From: JAPULR01 sp963665075
Lineage (GTDB): Bacteria; Chloroflexota; Dehalococcoidia; Lucifugimonadales; GCA-2712585
Assembly: GCA_963665075.1 (NCBI GenBank)
Contig: OY762063.1
Coordinates: 2,480,001 to 2,544,000, forward strand
DNA: 64,000 nt
Reading direction: 5' to 3'
In this document: positions 42,609 to 50,792 of the stretch, piece by piece
Numbering within the stretch: the first letter of the stretch is position 1
Layout of the letters: each line of letters opens with the position of its first letter
Program-made: the position numbers and the translations under genes
Notes under the pieces: generated by a model
Databases searched by the model: none
Told to the model about the DNA's origin: nothing
Seen by the model: only the letters and a program-made list of their open reading frames with translations

Positions 42609-43880
42609 TTATCCCCCGAAAACCTCCTTGAAGGGCGCGTCGCCCTCGAAGGGCCCCACCACCGCCAGATTCATCCGCCGCTCGTCCGCCAACTCCCCCG
42701 CCACCCGGTTCACATCCTCCAGCGTCACCCCCTCGATGGCCCGCACCACATCCTCCACCGACGCCACACGATTCAGCAGCAACTCCTGCCCACCCTGCCA
42801 CATCGCCACGCTGCGCGTATCCTCCATCCGCAGCATAATCCGCCCCTTCGAATACTCCCGCGCCTTGGCCAGCTCCCGCTCCGAAAACCCCTCCCGCATG
42901 GCCGCCAGCTGCCCCATTATCGCCTCCAGCGACTTCCGACTCCGCGACGGCTCCGACCCGCAATACACCACCAGCGACCCGCAATCCCGGTACTGGCTCA
43001 ACGAGCTATGCACGTCGTAGGCCAGCCCCAACTTCTCCCGAATCTCCAGGAACAGGCGGCTGCTCATTCCCTCCCCCAGCATGATGTTCGCCAGGCTCAG
43101 CGCGTACCTGTCCGGGTGGTCCAGACGCAGCGCCGGCATCCCCACGCAGATGTGCGCCTGCTCCGCCTCCTTGTATTCGACCCGAACCGACGCCTCCCGC
43201 TGGCCCACCTTCGCCGGCGACCATTCCATCGGATTCCGAGGCGTCCAATCCCCCACCGCGTCCTCAATCTCCTCCAACACCTCCCCGTGCGAAACGCCCC
43301 CCGCCACCGAAATAACCACGTTGTCCGGCCCGTACTGCCGCTGCATCAGCCCCACCAGATCTTCCCGACGAATCGCCTTCACCGACTCAATCGTCCCGCC
43401 CACGTCCCGACCCATCGGCTGGTTGGGCCACAACATCTCGTCCATAAGCAGGTCCACCCGATGCGTCGGATAGTCGTTGCTCATCCGCAACTCTTCAAGG
43501 ATGACCTGCCGCTCCTTCTCCATCTCGTCGGGGTCCAGCAGCGGATTCACCACCATGTCCAGCAGCACCGCCAGCGCCCGCCGGAAGTGCGGCTTCGCCA
43601 CCTTGCACCAATAAATCGTAATCTCCCGATCCGTGCTGGCGTTCATCACCCCGCCCACGCCCTCGATCGCCTCGCTGATGTCCTGCGCCTTGGGCCAATT
43701 CTTGCTCCCCTTGAACAGCAGATGCTCAAGGAAGTGGGTAGACCCCGCCGTTTCGTCCGGCTCGTACCGCGACCCCACGCCCACGAACACCGCCAGCGTC
43801 ACCGAGTAGGTATGCGGCATATTGGACGTGAGGACGCGCAGCCCGTTCTCCAAAACCGTCCTGTTGTGATTGAGACTCAT
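42609..43880 (-). CDS. M16-family zinc metallopeptidase
   Basis: A 423-residue pitrilysin-family peptidase like the processing-protease branch (PqqL/YmxG/MPP-beta-like). The inverted zinc motif HFLEHLLFKGS lies at about residues 48-58, with the distal Glu in NASTDREITIYW and KERQVILEELRMS. A second, inactive half-domain follows, with GEGMSSRLFLEIREKLGLAY. No signal peptide is seen. Members degrade short peptides or act in spore and envelope processes; the substrate here is unknown. It converges with nothing, runs in the same direction as the RT, and follows the metallo-hydrolase gene by 24 bp. Confidence 0.92.
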   Translation of the reverse strand: MSLNHNRTVLENGLRVLTSNMPHTYSVTLAVFVGVGSRYEPDETAGSTHFLEHLLFKGSKNWPKAQDISEAIEGVGGVMNASTDREITIYWCKVAKPHFRRALAVLLDMVVNPLLDPDEMEKERQVILEELRMSNDYPTHRVDLLMDEMLWPNQPMGRDVGGTIESVKAIRREDLVGLMQRQYGPDNVVISVAGGVSHGEVLEEIEDAVGDWTPRNPMEWSPAKVGQREASVRVEYKEAEQAHICVGMPALRLDHPDRYALSLANIMLGEGMSSRLFLEIREKLGLAYDVHSSLSQYRDCGSLVVYCGSEPSRSRKSLEAIMGQLAAMREGFSERELAKAREYSKGRIMLRMEDTRSVAMWQGGQELLLNRVASVEDVVRAIEGVTLEDVNRVAGELADERRMNLAVVGPFEGDAPFKEVFGG

Positions 43881-43904
43881 GGAAGATTCAGCCGCGTGGA
43901 ATCG

Positions 43905-44549
43905 CTAGCTGGTAAGCCACGCAATCTCGCCGTGCAGGTCTTCCGGGTGCGACTTGGAAGCGAAGACGGCGAATTCTTCCTTCGAGGCGCCGATGGTCGT
44001 ATCCCCTCCATGTCCGGGATAGACGTGCGTGTCCTCCGGCAGCGTCAACAGGCGTGTGGAGATGCCTTCCACCAGCTGACGAAACGCCTCCGGCGATCGG
44101 CTGTAGCCCGGCCCGCCCGGAAACAGCGTATCCCCCGAAAACAGATGCTTCCCCGTCAACAGACAGACGGCCCCCGGCGTATGCCCCGGAATGAACACGA
44201 CATTGAGCGTCACGTCCCCAATCTGTATCGCATCCCCGTCCTTCAGGAAGAAATCAACCTCTCCCGCCGAAAGATTCGACTCGTCCTCCTTGTGAATGCC
44301 CAACTCCTTGCCGGTGCCGCCCTTGATCTCCCGCACCCCGGCGATGTGGTCGCTGTGCCCATGCGTAATCAGAATCGCCTTGATTTTGGCGTCCCCGATT
44401 TCATTCAGCAACTTCTCCGGCTCCGCGGGCGCGTCGATGATAATCGCCTCGCTCGTTTTCGGACACCGCAGAATGTACCCGTTGTTGTCCAGGTTGCCCA
44501 TGTGGGGCACCTTGTAAATCTGGACTTCCCCATCATAGTGCAGAGGCAT
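43905..44549 (-). CDS. Metallo-beta-lactamase-fold hydrolase (glyoxalase II-like)
   Basis: A 214-residue binuclear metal hydrolase. Metal motif HGHSDH lies at about residues 63-68, then GHTPGAVCLL, the bridging Asp in LFSGDTLFPGG and the last His in YPGHGGDTTIG. It resembles the glyoxalase II/persulfide dioxygenase class; the substrate is unproven. The ATG at 44549 has GGGAGGG just upstream. It is followed by the M16 peptidase gene in the same direction, so the two may be co-transcribed. Confidence 0.9.
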   Translation of the reverse strand: MPLHYDGEVQIYKVPHMGNLDNNGYILRCPKTSEAIIIDAPAEPEKLLNEIGDAKIKAILITHGHSDHIAGVREIKGGTGKELGIHKEDESNLSAGEVDFFLKDGDAIQIGDVTLNVVFIPGHTPGAVCLLTGKHLFSGDTLFPGGPGYSRSPEAFRQLVEGISTRLLTLPEDTHVYPGHGGDTTIGASKEEFAVFASKSHPEDLHGEIAWLTS

Positions 44550-44838
44550 AATCCCTCCCGAAAAAGAACTGCAACCAATCCTAGCAAATCGCCACCAAAA
44601 TTAAAACCGCCCCCCCTGCTCTTGCTCCCGCGAAAACGGGATCCCATGTCCCTTTACCATCTTGGCAGAGGGTTGAGGTGAGGGCATCCCCACCTCCCCG
44701 TTCACCCTGAGCCAACCCCCCAAAGCGCCATCTTCCCATTGCCATAAACCGCCCCATCCTGCTACCATACCCCCCATGAACAAAACCGCCGCATCCCATC
44801 GCCTATGCCTTGAGTGATACATCATATCATAAATCGCC
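44550..44838. other. Non-coding stretch before lysA, no gene seen
   Basis: C-rich sequence with one partial CCCTGAGCC repeat near 44702. No frame, RNA or terminator could be supported here. Confidence 0.5.
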
Positions 44839-44937
44839 ATTCGTTTCCCCGCAGAGATGAAACGAATATCCCCTGATTAAGCCCCACTCAAGCATAAAAT
44901 CACCCCAAAATCCCCATTATTCGTTTCCCAAACGAAT
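44839..44937. promoter_or_regulatory. Two inverted ATTCGTTT/AAACGAAT pairs upstream of lysA
   Basis: ATTCGTTTC (44839-44847) pairs with GAAACGAAT (44859-44867). ATTCGTTT (44919-44926) and AAACGAAT (44930-44937) form a tight hairpin with loop CCC. The four half-sites lie 90-190 bases before the lysA start, in a locally AT-richer region. They could be operator sites or leader hairpins. Confidence 0.5.
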
Positions 44938-45029
44938 CCCCAAACCCCCAAAATTCCACGACAATGAATCTCATTTTACGCCCCCAATTCCCTGCCCGAC
45001 ATCAGCGCACAATTCAAGGAGTAACGCCC

Positions 45030-46343
45030 ATGTTTCCCCGCAACGTCTTTCCCGCCACCTCGGATGTCAACGCCGCCGGCCATCTCGTCATCGGCGGCTG
45101 CGATTCCGTTGACCTCGCCGCCGAGTTCGGCACCCCCCTCTACGTCTTCGACGAAGCCACCCTCCGCGGTCGCTGCCGCGACTTCGTCCAGGCCTTCGCC
45201 AAGCGTCATCCCAACACCACCGTCGCCTACGCCAGCAAGGCCTACGTCAACCCCGCCGTCGCCCAAATCTTCGCCGAAGAAGGTCTCGGACTCGACGTGG
45301 TTTCCGGCGGCGAACTCGCCGTCGCCCAGGCCATAAACTTCCCGAAGGAGAAGGTCTACTTCCACGGCAGCAACAAGACTGCCGCCGAGCTTGAGCAGGC
45401 CGTCGAATGGAAGATTGGCCGCATCGTCATCGACAGCTTCCACGAACTTGGATTGCTGGAAGAAGTCGCCGCCGCCGCGAATACCTCCCAGGACGTGCTG
45501 CTGCGCGTCTCCCCCAGCATCGACCCCCACACCCACGAAAAGACCACAACCGGCGTCCTCGACAGCAAGTTCGGATTCGCCATCGAAACGGGCCACGCAG
45601 CCGAGGCCGTCCGCCAGGCCGTCGCCGCGCCCCACCTGAACCTGATGGGACTCCACTTCCACCTCGGCTCCCCCATCTTCGAGCTTCAGCCCTACCGCGA
45701 CGGCGTCGAGGTGGTTCTGGAATTCGCCGCCAGCATGAGGGAGGAGGGACTGGTTTTGACCGAATTCAGCCCCGGCGGCGGGTTCGCCATCGCCTACACC
45801 GCCGACCAGAACCCGCCCACCCCCGCCGACTACGCCGACGCCATAATCGGCACGATGACCGCCGAATGCGGCCGCCTCGGCCTCGACCTCCCCCACCTGA
45901 CCATCGAGCCGGGCCGGGCCGTCGTCGGCCCCGCCGGCGTCGCCCTCTACCGCGTCGGCGCCGTCAAGGAGATCCCCGGCGTCCGCCGCTACGTGTCCGT
46001 CGACGGCGGCATGGGCGACAACATCCGCCCCGCCCTCTACGACGCCGCTTATGAAGCCGTCGTCGCCAACCGCGTCAACGACCGGCGCGAGCAGGTGGCG
46101 ACTATCGCCGGCAAGTATTGCGAATCCGGCGACGTGCTGGTGAAGGACGTTCTGCTGCCCGCCATCGACGGCAGCGGCAAGGACCTCATCGCCATCCCCG
46201 CCTCCGGCGCCTACTGCATCCCGATGGCCAGCAACTACAACCTCAACCCCAAGCCCCCCATCGTCCTGGTCAACGAAGGCGAAGCCCGCGTCATCCGCCG
46301 CCGCGAAACCTTCCAGGACCAAATGCTTCTCGATGTCGTCTAA
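45030..46343 (+). CDS. lysA: Diaminopimelate decarboxylase
   Basis: Last step of lysine synthesis (437 aa): meso-diaminopimelate to lysine and CO2. A fold-type III PLP enzyme. The PLP lysine lies in VAYASKAYVNPAVAQIF (about residue 60). Next come LDVVSGGELAVA, GLHFHLGSPI, EFSPGGGFAIAY, EPGRAVVGPAG and the second active-site motif KYCESGDVL. The ending GAYCIPMASNYN is typical. The frame extends 22 codons upstream, but the ATG at 45030 has AAGGAG eight bases upstream. It is preceded by the ATTCGTTT inverted repeats and followed by a repeat cluster. Confidence 0.94.
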   Translation: MFPRNVFPATSDVNAAGHLVIGGCDSVDLAAEFGTPLYVFDEATLRGRCRDFVQAFAKRHPNTTVAYASKAYVNPAVAQIFAEEGLGLDVVSGGELAVAQAINFPKEKVYFHGSNKTAAELEQAVEWKIGRIVIDSFHELGLLEEVAAAANTSQDVLLRVSPSIDPHTHEKTTTGVLDSKFGFAIETGHAAEAVRQAVAAPHLNLMGLHFHLGSPIFELQPYRDGVEVVLEFAASMREEGLVLTEFSPGGGFAIAYTADQNPPTPADYADAIIGTMTAECGRLGLDLPHLTIEPGRAVVGPAGVALYRVGAVKEIPGVRRYVSVDGGMGDNIRPALYDAAYEAVVANRVNDRREQVATIAGKYCESGDVLVKDVLLPAIDGSGKDLIAIPASGAYCIPMASNYNLNPKPPIVLVNEGEARVIRRRETFQDQMLLDVV

Positions 46344-46420
46344 CCCCCCGACTTCCTCCTCTTGCTCCCGCGGAAGCGGGAGCCCATTCTCGCTCACCCA
46401 GTCCCACCCCGCCGCTCACC

Positions 46421-46503
46421 CTGAGCCTGTCGAAGGGTCGAGCGGTGGGACAGCCCGCCAATCCCCTCATCTTCTCCCTTCCCCTTTGATGGGGGAAGGC
46501 CAG
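46421..46503. repeat. Palindromic repeat pair between lysA and holB
   Basis: CCCTGAGCCTGTCGAAGGG near 46421-46440 and a CTTCCCC..GGGGGAAGG copy at 46472-46503. No gene lies in this spacer. Confidence 0.75.
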
Positions 46504-46529
46504 GATGGGGGTGACTCCCACCTGAACCC

Positions 46530-47573
46530 ATGTGGCACATAATCGGCCAAAACCGCGCCACCGGCATCCTCGACGCCAGCCTTAAAGCCGGCAGGCTCTC
46601 CCACGCCTACCTCATAGTAGGCCCGCCCCACGTCGGCAAGACCACCCTCGCCCTCGACGTGGCCCGCGCCGTCAACTGCATTGGCGCCGATGGCTCCCCT
46701 CCATGCCAGCAATGCCCCCAATGCCGCCGCATCTCCGGCGGCCACCACGCCGACGTCCGCCTCATCGGACTTAGACGGCTGGAAGAAGGGGCGTCGCGCC
46801 GCCGGGAAATACCCATAGCCGAAGTCCGCTCCGTCACCAACCAGTCCCACCTCAAACCCTACGAAGGCGACTCCCGCGTCTTCATCTTCGAAGACGCCGA
46901 GACCATGAGCGAGGAAGCCGCCAACGCCCTGCTCAAGACCCTGGAGGAGCCGCCGCCCCAAACCCTTCTCATCCTCCTCACGTCCCAGGAAGACCGCCTG
47001 CTTCCCACCATCAAGTCCAGATGCAGCCGCATTGAACTCAAGCCGATGGCGGAAGAACCCCTGGCCCGTTATCTGGAGCAGGAACGCGACGTCGAAGTCG
47101 AACAAGCTCGTCTGCTGGCCCGGCTATCGAAGGGCTGCCTCGGCTGGGCGATTACCGCCATCGAAGACCCTCTGGTTCTGGAGCGCCGCGCCACCGAACT
47201 TGACCGGCTCATCGGCCTGCTGGGAGCTACCGTCGAGCAGCGCTTCCACGCCGCCTCCGACGTTGCCAGCCTCTACTACCGCGACCGGGAGGAAGCCCTG
47301 GAAACCCTCGACATCTGGCTTAGCTGGTGGCGCGACCTACTGGTGCTGCGCGAGGCCGGCCCCGAATGGGTCTACAACCGGGACTACGCCGACCAACTGG
47401 AGGAATGGAAGTCCGCCTACGCGCCCTCCCAGATAGCCGCGTTCATCGCCTCGATAGCCAAAACCCTCGAAGCCCTCAACAGCAACGTCAACGCCCGCCT
47501 CGGCCTCGAATCCCTCATGCTCTCCCTCCCCACCCCCTCTTATATCCCTTCCCCCTCGACGGGGGAAGGTTAG
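46530..47573 (+). CDS. holB: DNA polymerase III delta-prime-type clamp-loader subunit, C-terminus from a repeat
   Basis: A 347-residue AAA+ clamp-loader protein. It begins MWHIIGQNRATGILD. The Walker A variant is VGPPHVGKTT. A zinc module follows (CQQCPQC, about residues 59-68), then FIFEDAETMSEEAANALLKT with LEEPPPQTLLIL and sensor 1 in LLPTIKSRCSRIEL. The rest is helical. Delta-prime versus DnaX cannot be fully separated, but the length favours delta-prime. The C-terminal IPSPSTGEG and stop are encoded by a CTTCCCCC palindrome, as in RecO and PurN. Confidence 0.88.
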   Translation: MWHIIGQNRATGILDASLKAGRLSHAYLIVGPPHVGKTTLALDVARAVNCIGADGSPPCQQCPQCRRISGGHHADVRLIGLRRLEEGASRRREIPIAEVRSVTNQSHLKPYEGDSRVFIFEDAETMSEEAANALLKTLEEPPPQTLLILLTSQEDRLLPTIKSRCSRIELKPMAEEPLARYLEQERDVEVEQARLLARLSKGCLGWAITAIEDPLVLERRATELDRLIGLLGATVEQRFHAASDVASLYYRDREEALETLDIWLSWWRDLLVLREAGPEWVYNRDYADQLEEWKSAYAPSQIAAFIASIAKTLEALNSNVNARLGLESLMLSLPTPSYIPSPSTGEG

Positions 47574-47645
47574 GATGGGGTGCCCCCACCGCTCACCCTG
47601 ATCCAACCCCTCCCGCTCGACCCTTCGACAGGCTCAGGGTGAGCG
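47547..47645. repeat. Palindromic repeats at and after the holB 3' end
   Basis: A CTTCCCCC..GGGGGAAGG copy supplies the last holB codons (about 47547-47573). A CCCTTCGACAGGCTCAGGG copy lies at about 47623-47641, before the convergent HNH gene. Confidence 0.75.
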
Positions 47646-47665
47646 GGAGGGTTGGGGGTACGCCC

Positions 47666-48175
47666 TCAGTCAATCTCCCACGGAATGAACTTCTTCCACT
47701 CCTCCAGAATCACCCGCCCGTGCAGCACGTAGTAGGGGCTGGGGTACGGCGCCTTCGGCGTCTTCAGCAGCTTCATCCCCGCCTGCCGCGGCGTCCGCCC
47801 CGCCTTCCGGTGGTTGCACGGGATGCACGCGCTGACGATGTTCTCCCACGTCTGCTTACCCCCCAGACGCCGCGGCCTAACGTGGTCCATCGTAAGCTCC
47901 AAATTCCGCAGCCCGCAATACTGGCACGTGTGGCGGTCTCGGAGCAGCACCTCCTTCTTGGACAGCTTCCGCTTCACGAAGGGACGCTTCACCATGTACA
48001 CCAGCCGGATGATGCAGGGAAGGTCGAAGACCTGCGTCGCCGACCGAACCTGCCCCCGCCCGTTCTCCAGCAGCTCCGCCTTCCCACGGAAGATCAGCAG
48101 CAGCGCGCGACGGGCGTTGCAGACGTTTATCGGCTCATAGTTGAGGTTGAGAACCAGTACGGGAGAACTCAGCAT
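47666..48175 (-). CDS. HNH endonuclease family protein
   Basis: A 169-residue HNH protein of the type common as a stand-alone gene in bacteria. The N-terminal domain has VLVLNLNYEPINVCNARRAL. The HNH core runs CQYCG, LTMDHVRPRRLGG, WENIVSACIPCNHRKAGR: two Cys pairs hold a zinc, with His-Asn-His residues in the DH, EN and NH positions. The family is related to McrA-like nucleases and phage HNH enzymes, but the role of this single-gene type is unknown. A TATAAT lies 8 bases before the ATG, so the mRNA may be leaderless. Confidence 0.88.
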   Translation of the reverse strand: MLSSPVLVLNLNYEPINVCNARRALLLIFRGKAELLENGRGQVRSATQVFDLPCIIRLVYMVKRPFVKRKLSKKEVLLRDRHTCQYCGLRNLELTMDHVRPRRLGGKQTWENIVSACIPCNHRKAGRTPRQAGMKLLKTPKAPYPSPYYVLHGRVILEEWKKFIPWEID

Positions 48176-48183
48176 TTGAGGCC

Positions 48184-48189
48184 ATTATA
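48184..48189 (-). promoter_or_regulatory. -10 box eight bases before the HNH start
   Basis: TATAAT on the minus strand, with the ATG at 48175. It is the same tight arrangement as at 544-549 and 36724-36729. Confidence 0.55.
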
Positions 48190-48252
48190 GATGTGAAAAC
48201 CCCGCTTTTCCACCGCGGCCCCTCTTATCCCTTTCCCCGCCACACCCTCTCG

Positions 48253-48921
48253 TCATTCCCGCGAAGGTGGGAATCCATCTCTCCCCAACCGCGAAAGAAC
48301 CCGCAGCCCGCCCGCCACGATGACCCACAGAAACAACCCACCGTACAGCCACGCTCCCAGAACGTCCGCAGGCCAGTGAACGCCCACGTACACCCGCGAA
48401 TAGCTCACGACCGCAATCGCCAGAACCATCAAACCCTGCAACGCCAACCGCGCCTTCCCGGGCCGCACGTAGACGTGAACGAGGTACGCTACAAACCCGA
48501 ATAGCAGCACGGCGTGGAGCGTCGTCCCGCTGGGAAATCCCGGACTTGGCGCCATCGTTGTCCACTCCTGCGTCAGCAGGATCGGCCTCTGCCTGTCGAT
48601 GATTTCCCGTATGCCCAGCGTCATCAATTCCAACGGAATAATCAGCAGGCACGCCAAAGCCTCCCGTCTCAGCCTCAACGCCCACAACGCCCCGGACAGC
48701 CCCAATACGGACGCCACAATCATCCATCGGTTGCCTAGCCAATCCAACAACTCCGCCACCTGGTCAAGCAACGGAATCTCGGTATTCCGCACCGCCTCCA
48801 GCATCGAATCTTCCCCGGACAAAGGGGTTGCGTCGGACACCAGCATCGAAAGCCCGACCGCCGCGACCAGCAGCCCGACCGGAATCAGCAGCCCCCTCTT
48901 TGTCATTGTCCTTAACGCCAT
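48253..48921 (-). CDS. PAP2-family membrane phosphatase
   Basis: A 222-residue integral membrane phosphatase with about five or six helices. The three catalytic blocks are present: IREIIDRQRPILL (K/R-x6-RP type), GFPSGTTLHAVLL (PSG-H type) and SRVYVGVHWPADVLGA (SR-x5-H-x3-D). Members dephosphorylate undecaprenyl pyrophosphate or phosphatidic acid on the outer face. The start is uncertain: ATG 48921 or 48906, since the frame continues upstream but without a better ribosome site. It is divergent from cmk and plsC; the lipid link with plsC is only positional. Confidence 0.85.
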   Translation of the reverse strand: MALRTMTKRGLLIPVGLLVAAVGLSMLVSDATPLSGEDSMLEAVRNTEIPLLDQVAELLDWLGNRWMIVASVLGLSGALWALRLRREALACLLIIPLELMTLGIREIIDRQRPILLTQEWTTMAPSPGFPSGTTLHAVLLFGFVAYLVHVYVRPGKARLALQGLMVLAIAVVSYSRVYVGVHWPADVLGAWLYGGLFLWVIVAGGLRVLSRLGRDGFPPSRE

Positions 48922-48992
48922 CGCCTTTCCCGTCCTGCACAAGTTGATTGAAAGCTCCCCGAAATCCGACGCAGTTATCGTTAACCAGATGC

Positions 48993-48998
48993 TATAAT
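48993..48998 (+). promoter_or_regulatory. cmk -10 box
   Basis: A perfect TATAAT 29 bases before the GTG at 49028. No convincing -35 hexamer is seen. Confidence 0.45.
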
Positions 48999-49027
48999 AA
49001 CTGCCACGTCCCTTGCCAGTTCTCAGC

Positions 49028-49702
49028 GTGAAAACCCCATTGCCCAAACCTAACCTGATAGCCATCGACGGCGCCGTGGCGACGGGCAAGAGCGTGGTTG
49101 GGCGGCGATTGGCCCGGCGTCTGGGCTATCGCTTCCTCGACACCGGCGCCATGTATCGCGCCGTCACCTGGCTGGCAATGGAGCGCGGCGTGAACCCCGA
49201 CGACGAGACTTCCCTGACTGAATTGGCCTCCGCCGCCTGCTTCCGCATGTCCGAGAAAGGCGACGAACTACTTGTTGACGGCGCTCCGCTCCCTCTGGAA
49301 GAACACCGCGCCCGCATCGACAAATTCGTGTCCCCCGTCAGCAAGGTTCCCGGCGTTCGGGAAGCCCTCGTCCGCAAGCAGCGTCGGATGGCGTCGGAGG
49401 GGAAAATCGTAATCGCCGGGCGGGACATCGGCACCGTCGTCGCCCCTCGAGCGCCGGTCAAGCTCTTCTTCAAAGCCTCCGCCGCCGAGCGGGCCAGGCG
49501 TCGATACAAGGAGCTTGTGGACGAAGGGAAATGCATCCAATTCTCTCAGGTGCTAAGTGACCTGGAAGCCAGGGACAAGCTCGACTCGGAACGCGCCCAC
49601 TCCCCCCTTCGACCCGCAGCCGACGCCCGCATCATCGACAGCGATTGTCTCACCGTCGAGCAGGTGACGGAGCGAGCCTTGACGATGATTGAGGGAGGCT
49701 AG
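49028..49702 (+). CDS. cmk: Cytidylate kinase
   Basis: Phosphorylates CMP and dCMP (224 aa). The P-loop is IAIDGAVATGKSVVGRRLA, a variant of the usual GPAGSGKST. Next are FLDTGAMYRAVTWLA, the substrate-binding IAGRDIGTVVAP, VKLFFKASAAERARRRYKEL and a lid ending RDKLDSERAHSPLRPA. The GTG at 49028 is taken because it follows the promoter and leaves the normal N-terminus; an in-frame TTG at 49013 is the alternative. plsC starts 4 bp after the stop, a common bacterial arrangement. Confidence 0.94.
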   Translation: MKTPLPKPNLIAIDGAVATGKSVVGRRLARRLGYRFLDTGAMYRAVTWLAMERGVNPDDETSLTELASAACFRMSEKGDELLVDGAPLPLEEHRARIDKFVSPVSKVPGVREALVRKQRRMASEGKIVIAGRDIGTVVAPRAPVKLFFKASAAERARRRYKELVDEGKCIQFSQVLSDLEARDKLDSERAHSPLRPAADARIIDSDCLTVEQVTERALTMIEGG

Positions 49703-49706
49703 GACT

Positions 49707-50357
49707 GTGTTGTACGAATTAGGCGCGGGCCTCGCGAGGCTGCAATTCACCCTGTTCGCCCGCTGGAAAGTGGAAGGACGGGAATCCATCCCTCCCCGCG
49801 GGCCGCTCATCATCGCCGCCAACCACCTCAGCAACGCCGACCCGCCCGTGGTGGTGGCCGGCTCCAACCGAAAGCTGCACTCCCTCGCCAAGGAGGGGCT
49901 GTTTCAGAATCCCGTTTCGTCCTGGTTCTTCTCCCGCTGCCACGCCTACCCCGTCAAGGAGGATCGGGTGGAACGGACGGCCCTCCGGTGGGCGCTGAGG
50001 GTTCTGGAACGTGACGGCGCCCTGCTCGTGTTCCCGGAGGGTGGCAGAAGCGATACCGGCGGCCTTCTGCCCGCCAAGCCCGGCATCGGCTACCTGGCCT
50101 TCAAGTCCCAGGCCCCCATCCTGCCCGTCGCCGTCACCGGCACCGAGCGCGTCCCCGGCTATTGGCGCATCGCCTTCCCCTTCTGCGAAATGAACGTGAG
50201 ATTCGGCGAGCCGTTCACCCTGCCCGCCATCGAAGGTCGGCTGAGCCGCGAGATGCTCCAGCAGGGGGCCGACATGGTTATGGAGAGAATCGCCCAGCTT
50301 CTCCCCCCCGAATACCGGGGCCACTATTCCGCGGCGGTCACGCCGTCATTGGACTAG
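49707..50357 (+). CDS. plsC: 1-acyl-sn-glycerol-3-phosphate acyltransferase family protein
   Basis: A 216-residue lysophosphatidate acyltransferase that makes phosphatidic acid at the membrane. The catalytic H-x4-D motif is IIAANHLSNADPP (about residues 39-51). Next are the second block FFSRCHAYPVKEDR, the third block LLVFPEGGRSDTGGL (the usual EGTRS with Gly) and the fourth block PILPVAVTGTERV. The GTG at 49707 has GGGAGG eight bases upstream and is preferred over an upstream TTG that would overlap cmk. Confidence 0.9.
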   Translation: MLYELGAGLARLQFTLFARWKVEGRESIPPRGPLIIAANHLSNADPPVVVAGSNRKLHSLAKEGLFQNPVSSWFFSRCHAYPVKEDRVERTALRWALRVLERDGALLVFPEGGRSDTGGLLPAKPGIGYLAFKSQAPILPVAVTGTERVPGYWRIAFPFCEMNVRFGEPFTLPAIEGRLSREMLQQGADMVMERIAQLLPPEYRGHYSAAVTPSLD

Positions 50358-50402
50358 ACAGCGGCGAATAGGCGCGCTACCTTTGAATTTCGAGGAGTTT
50401 GA

Positions 50403-50789
50403 ATGAGGATATATCTGGCTGGAAACATGCACACCGATTGGCGGGAAAGGGTCGCCTCCGCCATTAGCGGCTGCCGCTTTCTGTGGCCCCACAAGTACCC
50501 CAAGGACGGCGGGGCCAGAGGCAAGGGCGCCGACGTATTCTTTCCCAGAGACGTTACCCTGCTCAAGTCCGCCGACCTGGTCTTCTGCGTCATCGAGAAC
50601 GAGGGCAGGAACATCGGCACCGCGGCGGAAGTCGGCATGGCCTACGCCTGGAACAAGCCCGTCGTGCTGGTCAACCTCTGCCCCGACATCCCCAGCTTCT
50701 ACTTCCTGGAAAAGGCCTCCACAACCGTCTGCTACACCCTGGAGGACGGACTCGAAATCCTCCGCTTCCTCACCATCGACGGCCCCTGA
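50403..50789 (+). CDS. Nucleoside 2-deoxyribosyltransferase-like protein
   Basis: A 128-residue protein of the flavodoxin-like 2-deoxyribosyltransferase fold. It opens MRIYLAGNMHTDWRE, then PKDGGARGKGADVFFPRDV, LVFCVIENEGRNIGTAAEVG (the glutamate of the active site is usually in the GTAxExG stretch), and AYAWNKPVVLVNL. Members exchange bases on deoxyribonucleosides or hydrolyse modified nucleotides. It stands after plsC with a 45-bp gap and an ATG with AGGAG upstream. The exact substrate is unknown. Confidence 0.82.
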   Translation: MRIYLAGNMHTDWRERVASAISGCRFLWPHKYPKDGGARGKGADVFFPRDVTLLKSADLVFCVIENEGRNIGTAAEVGMAYAWNKPVVLVNLCPDIPSFYFLEKASTTVCYTLEDGLEILRFLTIDGP

Positions 50790-50792
50790 CCC

